Assembly: GCA_030549495.1 (NCBI GenBank)
Contig: JAUIRK010000925.1
Location: 620,001 to 684,000 of the forward strand
Direction of reading: 5' to 3'
Length of the DNA stretch: 64,000 bases
Origin: Nectonema munidae
Lineage: Eukaryota > Nematomorpha > Nectonematoida > Nectonematidae
Shown: piece by piece, positions 22,092-34,315 of the stretch
Layout: each line of letters opens with the position of its first letter
Numbering within the stretch: position 1 is the stretch's first letter
Translations under genes and position numbers: made by a program
Notes under the pieces: generated by a model
What the model saw: the letters and a program-made list of their open reading frames with translations, nothing else
What the model was told of the DNA's origin: nothing
Database searches by the model: none

Positions 22092-24019
22092 AACAAGAGG
22101 GAGATAACCAATAAGTACTAATAATACTCTTTTTATGTATCTTTCTCATATAAAAAAAGTTTCAGGGACAATTTTGTTTAACTTTAATGAAAATTTTGGG
22201 TGGGAAATGGGAAAGATACGCATTAAGTACCCTTCTAAAAACAATTAATACCATCTTTAAATATGCGGTTTCATGACATTTCAGCATATACAGAAATGAT
22301 ATGGAGAGTTAGGAGCAAAAATTGTCTTGCTTCGTTTTATAAGTATCATGCATAATCACAGAAAAGTTCGCTTCCTCAATCCAGGACCTATTTTAGACAC
22401 TGGGAAAAATGATTTTGGCCCTATTAATTTTGATCAAACTTCAAAATGCAAAAATTTTTGAATTGAAGGAAAAGAACAACACATGTCTCACTAATATGAT
22501 TATATTTGATTGTGAAGGAAAAAATGTTTTAATATTTACGCTTAAATAAAAAAATTTAGGGCCTAGAGTTAATTAAATTTTGATCCCATTTGTAAAAAAT
22601 TTTGAAGAGCTCAAAATTCTGAAAATGGAAGCAAAGATTCAATTGCTTGCCATCTGTTCATTTTCTTTCGATATTTTCATCATACACATATTCACAAAAA
22701 AATTGAAAACATGAAACTTATTTGAGGAGTTGGAAGCAAAGATTGAATTGCTTGCCTCTGCTCATGGTCCATATTCTTCATTTATTTTCATCATAGCAGA
22801 GCCCAGCGGGGAGTGAATTTTTAAGACGGGTCGAGGAACAATGTTCTCAATGATCAAACAAAAAGATGAAATAAACTTTTTTTATTTAAGCTAATTTTTA
22901 AATGATTCATTATTTTGCCCAACAAAAATTCAAGCTACTTCGTTTACTGTTTACAATATTTGAACCGGTACTGAACAATCCTTCTGATTGGGAGTTGCTT
23001 GCCGGTATATTTAAATACTTTCTCGCTAAAGAGCTTAGATGAGGCATTTCCTTTTCTTTCCACCAAGGTAAAATATCTTCGCATCTTGTACTTCTTCATT
23101 TCATTTCCAATTCTCCTCATACTCAACACAATTATATTCCTTTTTCAATCTGCTTGTAGGTGATATACCTCGTTCCTTTTGTATACGACTTTGCCACAAA
23201 CAGTTTTAAGAAATATTGTTGAGTTCTGTTTAATCGAGTTTTTTAAAGTTCTACTTTAGTTTTAGAAGAAATACCACGTGTTTCAAGTGGACGCCTTTAA
23301 ACTTAACTTTTTTATACCTTTTTTTATTTCAGTGTTGCAACGGTTGCGTCCTAGCTTTGCAAAAACAAAGTTAGGATAAATTAGTTTAAACATTTTTTCA
23401 AAGGAAATACAAATATTTGAGAGATAATCGACCTATTTGGTAAATTAATCCAACTTGTTTCTTTCGTTTGAATAATACGTTAACGAAAAAAAAATCAATA
23501 AGTGATCAAACTGGTGTTTTGTTTACTTGTACGAAAAATAGATTAATATAAATGACATGATTTTTTGAAGCAAAATGAACCTTTTTTCATCGTATGGAAA
23601 CGGGGTCACACTAATCGATGCGTCTGTCACGAAAAAATTAGATAAAGAAAAAAATATTTTCAAGGAAATTTGTAAAACAAAATACTAAAGTGAATGCTAA
23701 ATTATATATTTTAATTTAAAAATTTTTTTTAAATATTCATATTTTGCATGATGTTATAAAATAAATTATGAATGTTTATTATATTTATATGTTAGTTTAT
23801 AATATATTTTATATTTCAAGGAGCTTTAGGGCAATTTTAGCGACTATTTTGAGCTTACGTAAAAACTACAAGTCACTCTCCCCGCGGGGAACGCAGAAGG
23901 TTGGGGTCCCCGCAAGGTTCTGCATTACGTCAACATATTCAGAAAAAAACATGAAAACAAGACATTAAAGATTGTAATAGAGATAGATGTATTTAAAAGC
24001 ACAAACCATCTGAGAATAA
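22092..24019. other. No gene recognised
   Basis: Begins with the repeat end GAGGGAGATAACCAATAAGT shared with 13.9, 14.2 and 31.8 kb. A basic minus-strand frame at 22944-23129 has no known motif. The remainder is AT-rich. Confidence 0.45.
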
Positions 24020-24310
24020 ATATTGCATCCACTTCACTTTTTCCTGGCATAAAGCCGAATTCTCTGGGATCTATATTCTCCATTCTACGTATTCGTTTCC
24101 CCACTATTCTTCGAAAAAGTTTTAATGAGTGCTCAAACTGTTTTATGCCTCGGTGTCTACTGCATTCCAAAATGTCTCCCTTCTTTTTATATATGGCTAC
24201 AGTCAAGCTCCTTTTCCAGTCATTTGGAATTCCCTCAGTTCATCCATGCTTCGTTCAGCAACTCGGTCATCCACTTTATGCAGATTTGGCCACCAGCTTT
24301 CAATATGTCT
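24020..24310 (-). pseudogene. LINE (RTE-like) reverse transcriptase fragment
   Basis: The minus strand reads KAGGQICIKWMTELLNEAW (about 24300-24240), then, after a frame change, TVAIYKKKGDILECSRHRGI and LKLFRRIVGKRIRR, REFGFMPGKSEVDAIFILR. These are RT motifs 0 to 3 ('vPiyKkKGd...c.nyRGi.L...klyerv...r.r......qfGF.pgrst.dAIf.lr'). The catalytic YADD region is missing. The fragment is truncated and frame-broken. Confidence 0.85.
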
Positions 24311-24330
24311 ATAGTTACTTCTTTTTTTAA

Positions 24331-24626
24331 AGGAGTAAGGGAGAATACATTTGTTTTACTCCACTATTCCTATTACTGGTGCAGACAATTTCGTTATATC
24401 TTAGTGTCAATCTGAATCTAATTTTAATATTTAAATAAAATAATAACTAGGTGTTTTTCATAAATTCAGTAAATTAAGGTAAGGTAAGTTTATTTGGTCA
24501 TATAAATCTATCAAATTTTACATACCGTTTTGTTAAAAAGCAAGAAAAAAATATAAGTTGATCTTTCTTTTTGACTAACTTTTCTTCTATTTAATTTTGA
24601 CCTGGCTACACAAAAGGCCAACCTTG
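24331..24626 (+). repeat. Dispersed ~295-bp repeat, copy 1
   Basis: Contains CTATTCCTATTACTG, TGTCAATCTGAATCTAATTT, TAAGGTAAGGTAAGTTTATT, CATATAAATCTA and TAATTTTGACC(T/C)GGCTACAC in order. The reverse complement of 62352-62645 has the same blocks in the same order. It abuts the LINE fragment, but its relation to it is not clear. Confidence 0.8.
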
Positions 24627-25837
24627 GCTTGTGGACACCTCAATAATAAAGTCACCTTGAACACTTTTTATGCGGCCGTTCATTTTTACATCGTAACTTA
24701 TATATATATATATAACCTTGGTATCGAAGACGCTTCACTACTCAGGACAATGGACAAGTGTGATCCACTTTGAAAATATATATAAACTTGCTAGCGTGGA
24801 CACTTTCATCTTCATGTTGTTATTATAACATTGTGTAATTCTTTTACAAATGTTTACGTAAGATGTTACGTGCTTACTTATCATGCCATTATGCTTCTGC
24901 ATGTATACGCTCATCGAAAAAATTGAAAACTCAATATGCAAGCATAAACATATTTTTGATTAAACACTAAAATTTAGCAAATCCTTTGCTCATAGTGATG
25001 CTGTTCTATCTTGCTGTCACGTATTTTATCTTATACAAATGTGTTCTCTAAGACATCTCGTACAAATTTGTTTTTAATTATAGAAAAATATTGCTAACAC
25101 TCTTGAAATAGAGAACTTCAAAGACTCAAATGGATGGCTGAATAACCTAAGATTATAACCACTCCCAGCCCTGGATTCAAGTTCTTCAAAATTGCATAAA
25201 ATTTCAATTTGTCTAAAGAGTGTGGGGAATTTTATTGGAAAATTTTGACTAGAAATGGGATTTTCAAACATAATCGATTTTGTTTTAAAAAAAAGTATAT
25301 AGTACTATGGCGAGTCGTCCACTGGGTGATCTTGCCAGACCACTAATTAGCTATTCCATTCCTTAAGTTACACGCCATAAAATACATGAAAATGAAATTA
25401 TTTGTTAACAAAAATTTTAAGCCAAGTGTGAAAACATTGCCAACTATTCAAAGCAATTTTGATATAAAAAAACTAAGGTCAATTTCTAGTAAGCTTCTCT
25501 GCTTTTAAGGAATTTTGAAATGATTTTATTGATAGACAATCTTTATGCTTTTTACATATACATAATTCCCACGTTTTCACTTTTTGGAGAATATAAACTT
25601 TTATTCTTGATATCTTAGTTATGTTGGCGCTACTTATGTATGGTAATTTTAAAAGAAAAATGTCAGGTGTGTACTTTGTTTAATTATTATAATTATCGTG
25701 GCGCCCCAGGGCAAAGGTCCTGAATGGAGCCCCTGACCCCTTTCTCTTTCTAAGTTATTTAGAAAAAAAATGCTCACTTTTTTATTAAGTCACATAATTC
25801 AGATATATACTGACTGATTCGAAGGCAGTCTCCATTA
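24627..25837. other. No gene recognised
   Basis: Contains a short (TA)n tract near 24700 and AT-rich sequence. GGCGCC-containing words near 25702 and 25975 may be the ends of a small transposon that holds the hAT scrap below. Confidence 0.4.
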
Positions 25838-25930
25838 AATGATCATTTTGCGTGTTTGCAGCAGCAAAATTATCGATGACTTCGTCAAAATTAACACAAT
25901 CGAGACCTTCTTTCTCAATGCTCATAATGG
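25838..25930 (-). pseudogene. hAT transposase extreme C-terminus
   Basis: Minus strand reads IMSIEKEGLDCVNFDEVIDN then FAAAN, the usual last segment of many hAT transposases ('lLsIekel...ldfddvId.Fa..k.Rr'). About 30 codons only. Confidence 0.55.
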
Positions 25931-26170
25931 AGGCGGGCTTGCCCCATAGTGCTCCTCAGGTAGGAAAATGAAATGGCGCCCGGGGCAATAATGCTCATAA
26001 GAATAAAATGCATAACTATGTGATAATTCATCAATCATCTTGTCAAAGACAAAGCAATATCACGTTTCACATTTGTTTTCTTTTCTGCCTGCTTCATTTT
26101 GTTTTTATTCTTGTTCTTCTATCTCATTAATTTTTTCATACTCTCAATGACTGATAACATGCACTACACT

Positions 26171-26275
26171 ATGGATTGTGAAGAAAACGAGTCCTCATCT
26201 TATTCTGATGATCAAATTGAAAATTCAAGTTTTCAACCCAAAGATAACACGCTATGTATATTTTGAAAAAGAAAT
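26171..26275 (+). pseudogene. piggyBac transposase N-terminus (split gene, part 1)
   Basis: ATG at 26171 opens MDCEENESSSYSDDQIENSS then FQPKDNTLCIF and a stop. The acidic, Ser-rich start resembles the N-termini of the piggyBac genes at 33779 and 51000. Part 2 resumes near 28300, after the repeat-array element B. Confidence 0.5.
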
Positions 26276-26407
26276 CTCGACCAACTACTTTTATTACTGC
26301 TAGAGTTGATTCTATACAAGTCATGTTTTAAAGCTCTTCGAAATTCAAAATGGAACTCAAATTATTGAATATACTGAAAAATAATCAGAATTTTTCTTTG
26401 TCAACTT

Positions 26408-28276
26408 TGAATTTTTTTTCCAGATATTAATGACCTTATAAATATTTAAATGTGATATATATATTTCAAATATGTTGAATTCATGTACATTTTTTTAATC
26501 AAAATCAATCAAACCTGTCAAAAAATTGATTTATATTTGACAGCTCAGGTCAAAATTAAAATAAAGAAATATTTACAAAAAGTTACATATATACCATTTT
26601 CAAGTATGCCCAATTTATGTGTGATGCTCGCTTTTTATGAAAATCAATCAAATTTTTCAAAAAAAATAGATTAAACCTGTCAATCAATGTCAAATAAATA
26701 AATTTGAAAATAAATTCTACTTGCAGTATTTCTCTGCTAATTATTTTCTTAATTTATTTAATAAACCAACTTTAGGTGTTTAATTCACTCAAAATATTTC
26801 ATTTATCAGTAAATTAGGTATCTCGATAAGGCCTCCATTGTTTTGGCTACAAATTCGTTATCGGCTGCCAGTCTGTCTCTACGCCTTTTCTTCTATAGCG
26901 TATACATTATGTAATTTTGCTATTCATTCTATGGTGCTTTTTCTTAGTAGCTCTTTTTCATCAGAAATTTATTTTTTGCAACCTGTGTTCTCTAAAACTT
27001 TAAGGATATATTTTGAACAATTTTACCCCTCTCAAAGCATTCTCATTAAAGAATCTTCTTGACGATCTTAGACTTTTTTTATCAGGTGACATGAAGAGTA
27101 ATTCAGCCTAAATATAATCCCAGTTCAAATTTTTTTTTCGGGTGAAATCATTCGTGATGTTCATTGAGCAAAAGGGTGTCCACCTTCTTCATCTAAAAGC
27201 CTCTTTCTCTTTCCGTAAAAGGAAAAAGATGGACAAATTAAAGTTAATTAAAAATTATCCTGATAGTGACTAAATCTCCACATATTGGCATCTGAGACAG
27301 TTTTAATAACTTTGACCTATTCAAAATTTTCAGATTTCCTACTCATCTTAGTGAAATGATCGTTGAATAAGCTATAGATATAAAGTTTTTTCATTTTACA
27401 AAAGAGGTACTTCTTTTTCACCGTCAAAATCTTTTTTGAAGCACCTAAAATTAGAGATCATTACACCACTTCCTAGTTCATTAGAACATGGTAGATCTTC
27501 CATTTAGTCAAGATGCATACTTCTTTTTAAAATGATTTCTTTACATCACACGTTCTCTTTTCAATCATTTTTCAGGTTGCTTCCTTCTCTCATACTAATC
27601 TTCAAAGGATTGTATAATGCTTCCTGTTTTTCTTCTTTTTAAATAAATATTTCACACTCAACATGTTTGAAGAAAGTTTATAAGCCAAAATATATTAAAA
27701 AATGATCTTTTATAATAATTTTCTGAATTTTTTTTTACAAAACTGATTTTCAGGCATACATTACTAATTCAATTGACACTTTCAGATATTTTTTAATCTT
27801 ATTAGTCAAAATGAAGTACAGAGTCGATTTGGTATAAAAACATAGATTTCATATAAAATTTGAATCAATATTTTTGGAGACAAATTTGATTGACACATAT
27901 GTATTTTCAAAACCTAAATGCAAAACTCAGTCCTTAAACGAAACTAGCATCGTTGATTTGGTATAAAAAATATATATCATATTAAATTTGAGATAATATT
28001 TTGATTTTATTGACACTTGCAGATATTTTCAAACTTTAAAAGCAAAAACTGAGTCTAGAAATGAAACTAGCGTGGCTGATTTATTATAAAAACATATATT
28101 TCATGTTAAATTTGAACGTATATTTTGTTAGATAATATTTCTCATCAATCAAAATTTTGATTGACATTTTCTAAAAAGTATCCATAATTATTGAAAAAAT
28201 TAAATATATAAAGTGTTATGCGTTCAAAACTGTATATAACTATAAATTTAAAGGGTAGTATATAATAATATAATCC
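26408..28276 (+). mobile_element. piggyBac-type repeat-array element B, ends missing
   Basis: Begins CCAGATATTAATGACC-like sequence homologous to position ~52610 of element C and stops matching near 28276, about 180-380 bp short of each expected terminus. It has two array-1 units (26501-26545 and, decayed, 26640-26690). Its centre (26830-27700) is colinear with 54150-55080 of element C, sharing TTGGCTACAAATTCGTTATC and CTCAAAGCATTCT(C/G)ATTAAAG. About three array-2 units (27750-28130) and the palindrome CAATCAAAATTTTGATTG at 28146-28163 follow. TTAA ends are not present. Confidence 0.8.
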
Positions 28277-28299
28277 TAAAGAGCCTAAGTTTTTTTTGA

Positions 28300-29130
28300 A
28301 GAAAAATGTCTAGAGATCTTTTTCAAAAAATTCTCTTGTAGAAGTAGTGCATCAAAGTTCCAGAAATGTTATTTTCCTCATGGCTTCGTAACAGTGGACG
28401 AACAACTTTTTTCTTGTAGATGTAGTTTTCCGCTCTTCCATCTAAAGTTGAAATTAAGTTTTGGATGCTTTACCACAGTAAGACATTTTGTGTTTTGAAT
28501 TCTTTTCCGCACGATGAAAACCATTCAAAAGTAAGTTTTGTTGGGCATATTGTTATGAATCTATTTGAAGAATATAAAGGAAACGGTTTGAATATCACGT
28601 GTGACAATTTTTTTACAAGCCTTTCTTGAAATTAATCAAGCATAAAACAACAATTGTTGGTACACTTAGATCGAATCGAAAAGAAATTTCTTCTGATGTA
28701 AAAAAAAATACACAAAAAGGACCAACTATACTTCTCTTCTAAATTTTTATTAACTTGTGATGAAAGTATCATGATTTAAAAATATAAAGATGTTTACCTT
28801 TTGTCGTCTCATCACCAGGATGCCAAAATTGCACTAGAAGATACAAAAAAGCGTCCAGAATGTACATTATTTTATAATTAACAAAAAGGAGTTGACAAAG
28901 ATCAACTAAGTTAAATCCAAGATTTTCTCATTGAGTTGGATGAAATATTCAAGAAGAAATAAGAATTTAAAGTGGGTTGGCATATCTTGCAACAAGTTTT
29001 TGTCAAAACGTTACGTTGTTTTTAAATTTGAGCTCAAAATATTCGGTAGTGGCCAATTGACCCGTGCAGTCATAAATAAAGAAATGCTCCAAAAAGTTGG
29101 TTCTAAAATTTACTTTTAGTATTGTGATAT
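28300..29130 (+). pseudogene. piggyBac transposase, DDE domain (split gene, part 2)
   Basis: Pieces in changing frames read MSRDLFQKIL, then TVDEQLFSCRCSFP (first catalytic Asp region), NLFEEYKGNGLNITCDNFFTS (shown here to its key CDNFFTS), KTTIVGTLRSNRKE-like sequence, PLYFSSKFLLTCDES and ECTLFYN...KGVDK (third catalytic region). This is the piggyBac order 'tvDEql.pfrGr.....NvtcDNFFtS.....vGTlR.Nrkeip....vlfYN.tKgGVD'. Numerous stops and frame changes. The last open frame (28931-29119) is of unclear kinship. Confidence 0.8.
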
Positions 29131-29896
29131 TTTAAAATCTATTTACCGACCAATTGACCGCCTTAGTCGTTCCAGTGTTAATTTTTTTGAATATAAGTTA
29201 AAATTTGATAAAATTAGGAAAAGTGATAACTTGGTAATAAAAACGAGCTCTGAATGTTTAAATTTATCCCCACCCGTCTCCTCATTGTGTAAAACGCGCC
29301 GAAAGGACATCACGAAAATCTTCCGCGGACACCCCGCAACCGACTTGCGCTCTCAAAATAGGCTAATATGCATGCAACCTACCAAAAAATTGTGAGAAGT
29401 ATCTTTAAAATAATGTTCCATTGAATACTCATGGTTGCTCAACAAAAATATCGCAGCTTTAACACTCTTACATATTCCTAGACACAACATTCAGATTTTC
29501 ACATATCCAAGAAAATAGCATACTTCACTCTACAGAATAAGCTGGGCGCGATTACTAAAGCAGAGTGCAAGTAAGAACCCATCTCAAACTTTGATCTAAA
29601 GACAACCCCCTCAATATGATTTCAAGGAAAAAGAGGCCTTTCGCTTCTATTTATATCTTTAAAAGATTAGCTTATATTAGATTATTTATATCTTTAGATT
29701 TAGCTTGTGAATAGACTTTCTATATTACTTTACTTGTTTTATGATTGAGTTGCAGACATAAATTCTTTAAAATTTATATAAAAAGTCTCCCTCCCTCAAT
29801 AATCGGGTGTCCGCCCTTGTCCTATACATATGCATCTACTATATCTAATGCGAGTGATCTTATACATTATGTGATATTTTAGATTAAAGCGTGATC
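29131..29896 (+). promoter_or_regulatory. Upstream region of the Hsp40 gene with possible 5' UTR intron
   Basis: A GC-richer patch at 29285-29350 (GCGCC, CCGCGG, CCCCGC) stands out in AT-rich surroundings and is a plausible promoter. A GTAAGA donor at 29571 and an acceptor, ATATTTTAG, ending at 29882 would remove 312 bp and leave 14 bases before the ATG at 29897. No canonical heat-shock element (three alternating nGAAn units) was found by eye. Confidence 0.4.
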
Positions 29897-30940
29897 ATGG
29901 GAAAAGATTACTACGCTGTACTCGGGCTGTCAAAGAGCGCTTCGGATGACGAAATTAAGAAGGCGTATCGAAAAATGGCTCTAAAGTATCACCCTGATAA
30001 AAATAAGTCTGCAAGTGCTGAAGAAAAGTTCAAAGAAATATCTGAAGCGTACGATGTCTTGAGTGATCCCAAAAAGAAGGAAATCTACGATAAATATGGC
30101 GAAGAAGTTCTTAAGGGTGGAGGTCCTGGGAGCGCACAAGGTCAAACCGGAGGCCCAGGTGGCTACACCTACTCGTTCACAACTGATCCTAGAGACATTT
30201 TCTCTCAATTTTTTGGCAGCTCAAATCCATTTCACCTTTTCGAACAAAATGTCAGCAGTTCTGGTGGTGCAACTTTTCCAGGGGGTGGTGGAACGACGTA
30301 TTTCACATCAGGAAATGAGGATTTTGCTTCCTTTTTTGGGGGTGCTCATCCGGGAGGCCAAGCAAGGAAGTCTCATTCTTCAAAAGCCGCCCCCAGAAAG
30401 CAAGATCCGAGCGTGATACACGAACTTCCCGTTTCCTTGGAAAATATTTTGTCTGGTTGCGCAAAGAAGATGAAGATCGTTCGCAAGGTGCGCGAGTCTT
30501 CGGGTGTCGTGAGGGAAGAAGAAAATATTTTGACGATAACGGTCAAGCCGGGTTGGAAGTCAGGCACAAAGATAACGTTTCCACGCGAAGGAGATCGGCG
30601 CCCGGACAATATTCCGGCTGACGTTGTCTTCATCATCAAGGACAAGCCTCACGCCTTGTTCAAGCGAGAGGGGGCCAATCTCAAGTACGTTGCAAAGATA
30701 TCTCTCAAGGAGGCGTTGTGTGGAGGCGAAGTCAGTGTGCCCACACTCTCAGGCGAGAAAGAGACGCTCCACTTGACCGGCGTGACAGCTCCCCAAACAA
30801 CCAAGAAAATCATTGGCAAGGGACTGCCGCACTCCAAAACACCCACTCTCAAGGGTGATATCGTGGTGAGCTTTGACATCAAGTTTCCGGCCACGATTTC
30901 TCCTGCTATCAAAGAAATTCTGCAAGACACTCTGCCCTGA
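29897..30940 (+). CDS. DnaJ-1: Type II Hsp40 co-chaperone (DNAJB1/DNAJB4 class)
   Basis: Role (family knowledge): binds unfolded protein and stimulates Hsp70 ATPase through its J domain, in cytosol and nucleus. Seen: 347 residues in one exon. J domain is residues 2-68 ([10 protein letters not shown]...HPDK) with the Hsp70-contact HPD at 32-34. A Gly/Phe-rich linker covers about 73-165 ([14 protein letters not shown] repeats). The C-terminal substrate-binding and dimerisation domains cover about 170-347, starting [16 protein letters not shown] and including [17 protein letters not shown] and [10 protein letters not shown]. There is no CxxCxGxG zinc module, so it is type II. Length fits the family (about 340). 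The start is the ATG at 29897 ([10 protein letters not shown]); the frame extends two codons upstream to a GTG, which is not a eukaryotic start. GC content is higher than the flanks. No frame damage, so it looks functional. Symbol given by class; exact orthology is not proven. Confidence 0.97.
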   Translation: MGKDYYAVLGLSKSASDDEIKKAYRKMALKYHPDKNKSASAEEKFKEISEAYDVLSDPKKKEIYDKYGEEVLKGGGPGSAQGQTGGPGGYTYSFTTDPRDIFSQFFGSSNPFHLFEQNVSSSGGATFPGGGGTTYFTSGNEDFASFFGGAHPGGQARKSHSSKAAPRKQDPSVIHELPVSLENILSGCAKKMKIVRKVRESSGVVREEENILTITVKPGWKSGTKITFPREGDRRPDNIPADVVFIIKDKPHALFKREGANLKYVAKISLKEALCGGEVSVPTLSGEKETLHLTGVTAPQTTKKIIGKGLPHSKTPTLKGDIVVSFDIKFPATISPAIKEILQDTLP

Positions 30941-31052
30941 TTGGTCAGCGCTGCTTCTCTCGCCTCCTTCAATCCTCCTCTCTTTGCTTTTTTGAATTTT
31001 TCTGGAAATGATGTCATTATTAATTAGAAATATTAGTAGTGTTTTGATCTTC

Positions 31053-31058
31053 AATAAA
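31053..31058 (+). terminator. Poly(A) signal of the Hsp40 gene
   Basis: AATAAA lies 113 bases after the stop codon at 30940, followed by a T-rich stretch. Confidence 0.75.
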
Positions 31059-32173
31059 TAGACACTTGTCATTTTCACTTTACCAATTCGCATCATTAAA
31101 CGCATAAACAGTCATTTCATTTTTTGTGACAAAGAAATAGCATTCTTGAAATTTATAGATCAAACTAACATTGAAGCATCACTGCTTTAATAATTCTAGC
31201 AAAAATGTTTAAGATTTCGATATGTAGAACTAATAAAATATCAGGTTAGGATAACTAACAGGATAACATATCTAGAATTCGTTTTTCTGCCTAATCTTTT
31301 CTTTTATCAACAAAAAATGATTGACCATGATGCTTCGAAGACTTTTCACTTGATAATGATTAGACATGTGGGGAAAAATTGGCATTACATAAATAAGGGT
31401 ATTTTCATATAAAAAATTTTATTCTCTTTTGTTTTTCCTTGGCCTGCACCAATCTAAATTTTAGACGCTCCGGCATCTGTTTATTTATGCTTACAATTGG
31501 ATTAGAAATGAGATCAGTAAATGATGCATATCCTACGAATTTGAATTTCTGTTCCTAACCAAGAATGTGACCTTTCTTCGCCAACATGGAATCCAATAAC
31601 TTGATGATAAGCCATAATGGTTTATGATAAGATTGATGATTCAATTCTCGGTTTGAGGCTTCTATATTGTAAAAAAATAATTTTTATGATTGCATATCTA
31701 ATTATACATTATGTGGACATAAATTAGGAAAGCAACTGTTTTAATTTATAGAAGTTAACTTTCAATTTATTATGAGGATAGAAACTTATACAGATTCACA
31801 GGCCTGCAAAAGTGCGCTATTCTTAATGGGGGAGGGGGAGAAATAACCAAATAATGATTTAGAAATTAACATGTTACTCTCCTACAGCCTCCTATATCGA
31901 ACAAGTACACGGTCGACTAAAAAGATTCAAAGAAGTTGCGGAAAACAAAAGTATTTAACGCACAAAAAACGTCCACCTAATCCATCAAAATTAACTGAAT
32001 ACATGTCACAGAATCACAACCACACACTCCTAAATCAAACCTCTCAAAGAAACCTGTTTTATGGGAATCAAACTTTTTTTTAGGAAAGATAACTCCATGA
32101 ACGGCAAGGTTTCCCTTTGCTCCTATTTACTATGACACTTTGTCATTTCACACACAGCTGTATTAGTACAAAA
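31059..32173. other. No gene; repeat end
   Basis: At 31830-31855 GGGGGAGGGGGAGAAATAAC and CAAATAATGA is a diverged copy of the GGGAGATAACC repeat end. Nothing coding recognised. Confidence 0.45.
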
Positions 32174-34315
32174 ATGGCGTTAATAGAAAAGTTTTAAATG
32201 TTAAAGATTTTTGTAAAAAAACATTACTTTATTTGAAATTAGTATATTGCAATCAGGGCACAATACAGAGGAATGTAGCTTACATAAAAAGGCATTACAC
32301 TTTTTGCATTGTCGTGGTTTTATTTTTCTTCGTCTTTTTTTACGCAGAGGTTCTTGGCTTGTGTGAGGTTGTACTTGCAAAAATCCGTAAAAAGATAAAA
32401 GATTCTTTATGCTTGTTGGTAATTCAACTATGGAAGCTCGAACTTTCATACTTTCTTCTATTAAAGTGAATGCAAGCTTCTTTATAAATAGTTTACGCCC
32501 ACTGTCTTTGTGTTTTGGATAATCCCGTGGTGAATTGAATTTAGCAATTGCCCAACTATTCAGGGTACAAACATCAAGGTAATATTTCCTGGTTGGCTTG
32601 TATGCATGATATGCTTTCACCATTCTGCTTGGGATATCAACACCGCCTTTGTTTTCATTATAAGACTTAGACTTTCAGTCTTAGAAGCGATATTGCTTAT
32701 TTGTACATTTTTATGTTGTGAAAAAAAGTATATAAACAATTAAAGTTTCTGCGAGCGTGTCTTTTTGAAATATAGGCACTTATTGCGACGTAATTTGAGT
32801 AAATTGTTCTACTTTCACATTCATTCAATTTTAGTTCCTTTAGATACGGCGGTCTGAAAATTATTGGCAAAAATCTTTTGTTTGCCATAACTGTTCCACA
32901 GACGGATATCTTCTTACTTTGAGCCCAAACGGCTAGTTCGTGCGATGTAAAGAATCTGTCAGTGTAAAGACGACAACCTGGAGGGACCTTGCTTTTTTCA
33001 ACCAACCTTTTAACAATTGATAAACCAGAAAAATAAGAGGAATCCTGTAAGCCAGATACATATATTTAAGGCATCATATAATAGTAGTACTAATAAATAA
33101 TTTGATGCCATATCTACCAGGTTTGTGAGGATCGTAAACTTTTACGGGACATACTCCCCCGAAAGACAGGACTGATTTTATCATTTGGATCGCGAACTTA
33201 TTTATCATCAAATCTTATGAAAATATGAATACGCGTAAACATTTGACGTCCAATAACAGCTCGCAGAAATAGACTTCCATAAGAAGAAAAAATATCAGAT
33301 GTTTTAATTTTCTGGTCACCATTTTGACCGATATAAACAGTATAGCAAAATACGACAACAGGTGATGCACTTGAAAACTTTTATAACAATGAATTAACTC
33401 GTGTTGGATTTGAAAAAAAGTGAAAAATAAGAAAAAAAATTTTGTAAAAGAACTTACTTATAATAATTAGATTCTAGCTTTAGCATTTTCATCTTATATA
33501 TGTATTGAATAATTTCAGGTGTCAAAAATGAATTGAAAATTTTTAAAATATTTGACTCATTTTTACATCCTTTCTGGGGACCAGGAGGAAAACGAGAAAA
33601 ATCTCTGATGTTCAAACTTTCAACTCTTGAGTAGCTTGAGGTGACCAAGAATACTCTGTTGAGTCTGGAGCTACTCGATTATCATCCATTTCTTCAGAAA
33701 TATGAAGTGAAGAAGTAGAAGAAGAACGTGTGCTCGCTTCGCTTGAAGAAAAATTAGAACTTTCCTGAGAACTTGACATAATTTAAAATCAGAGAGGAAG
33801 TGTGAAGCAGAAATGAAAATGAATGAGCAAAACGTCAATAAGTTATTTGTTTACAATACAGTCCGTATCACAATTGTTTATGCTTTTATAAGCGGTCTGC
33901 ATCGACAAATGTGAAAATCTGAATCTTCCTCGATGTATCTGCGAAAAAGTTTTTGAGTAACCGTTGTTATTCGAATCGTTATACCGTAAAATTACCTATA
34001 ACACGTTGGGCTTTGTCTGTTTTTACAAATTTACCTGACGTAATAAGTCTGCCTACATAAGCAGACTGCAACGCGAATAAGCTATGCCATTGATGAAAAC
34101 CGTTGACGGCCATAAAAGTTTTTACTGTATTTCATAAAAACTATTTTAAGTTAAAAAATACTTAAGTTCAATACTCATCCTTAAAAAATTTTGAATATAT
34201 TTAGAAGCAATACAAATAGTTGTATAAAAAGGAAAAGGATAGAATTTTTTTATTACTTCTATAAAATAAACCTTTAAAAGAGTAGATAAAAAAATGTCAT
34301 AAAAGATGGCGTTAA
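32174..34315 (-). mobile_element. piggyBac transposon, probable extent
   Basis: The transposase at 32201-33779 is bracketed by ATGGCGTTAA (32174-32183) and GATGGCGTTAA (34305-34315). The spacing (2.1 kb) is normal for piggyBac and both contain TTAA, but the two words are in the same, not inverted, orientation. True ends are therefore not established. Confidence 0.4.
32201..33779 (-). pseudogene. piggyBac transposase, nearly full length, broken
   Basis: Start ATG at 33779 gives a Ser/Glu-rich N-terminus (MSSSQESSNF...HISEEMDD). Next come RDFSRFPPGPQKGCKNESN and LKIFNSFLTPEIIQ. The DDE region at 33005-32697 reads CRLYTDRFFTSHELAVWAQS, then VCGTVMANKRFLP and LKLNECES. The C-terminal part at 32623-32201 reads AYKPTRKYYLDV, SPRDYPKHKD and a Cys-rich tail CKKCNAFLCKLHSSVLCPDC, a zinc-binding tail typical of piggyBac. 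Frame changes (for example between 33640 and 33600, and at about 32690-32640) and missing central sequence show it is inactive. The C-terminal block VKAYHAYKPTRKYY closely resembles the gene at 48364-51000. Confidence 0.85.

Noticed and set aside
24125-24415. Overlapping plus-strand open frames in three phases
   Set aside because: They are antisense to the LINE reverse-transcriptase fragment and share no motif.
29281-29460. Heat-shock elements upstream of the Hsp40 gene
   Set aside because: GAA and TTC words occur but not as alternating 5-bp units; spacing (for example GAA-4-TTC) is wrong.
4819-30940. Functional link between the HSF-like fragment and the Hsp40 gene because both lie in one window
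   Set aside because: They are 25 kb apart with many transposons between; shared location is not evidence of joint regulation.
29981-31105. Several long open frames antisense to, or in other frames of, the Hsp40 coding region
   Set aside because: They are shadows of a well-supported 347-residue gene; none has a motif.
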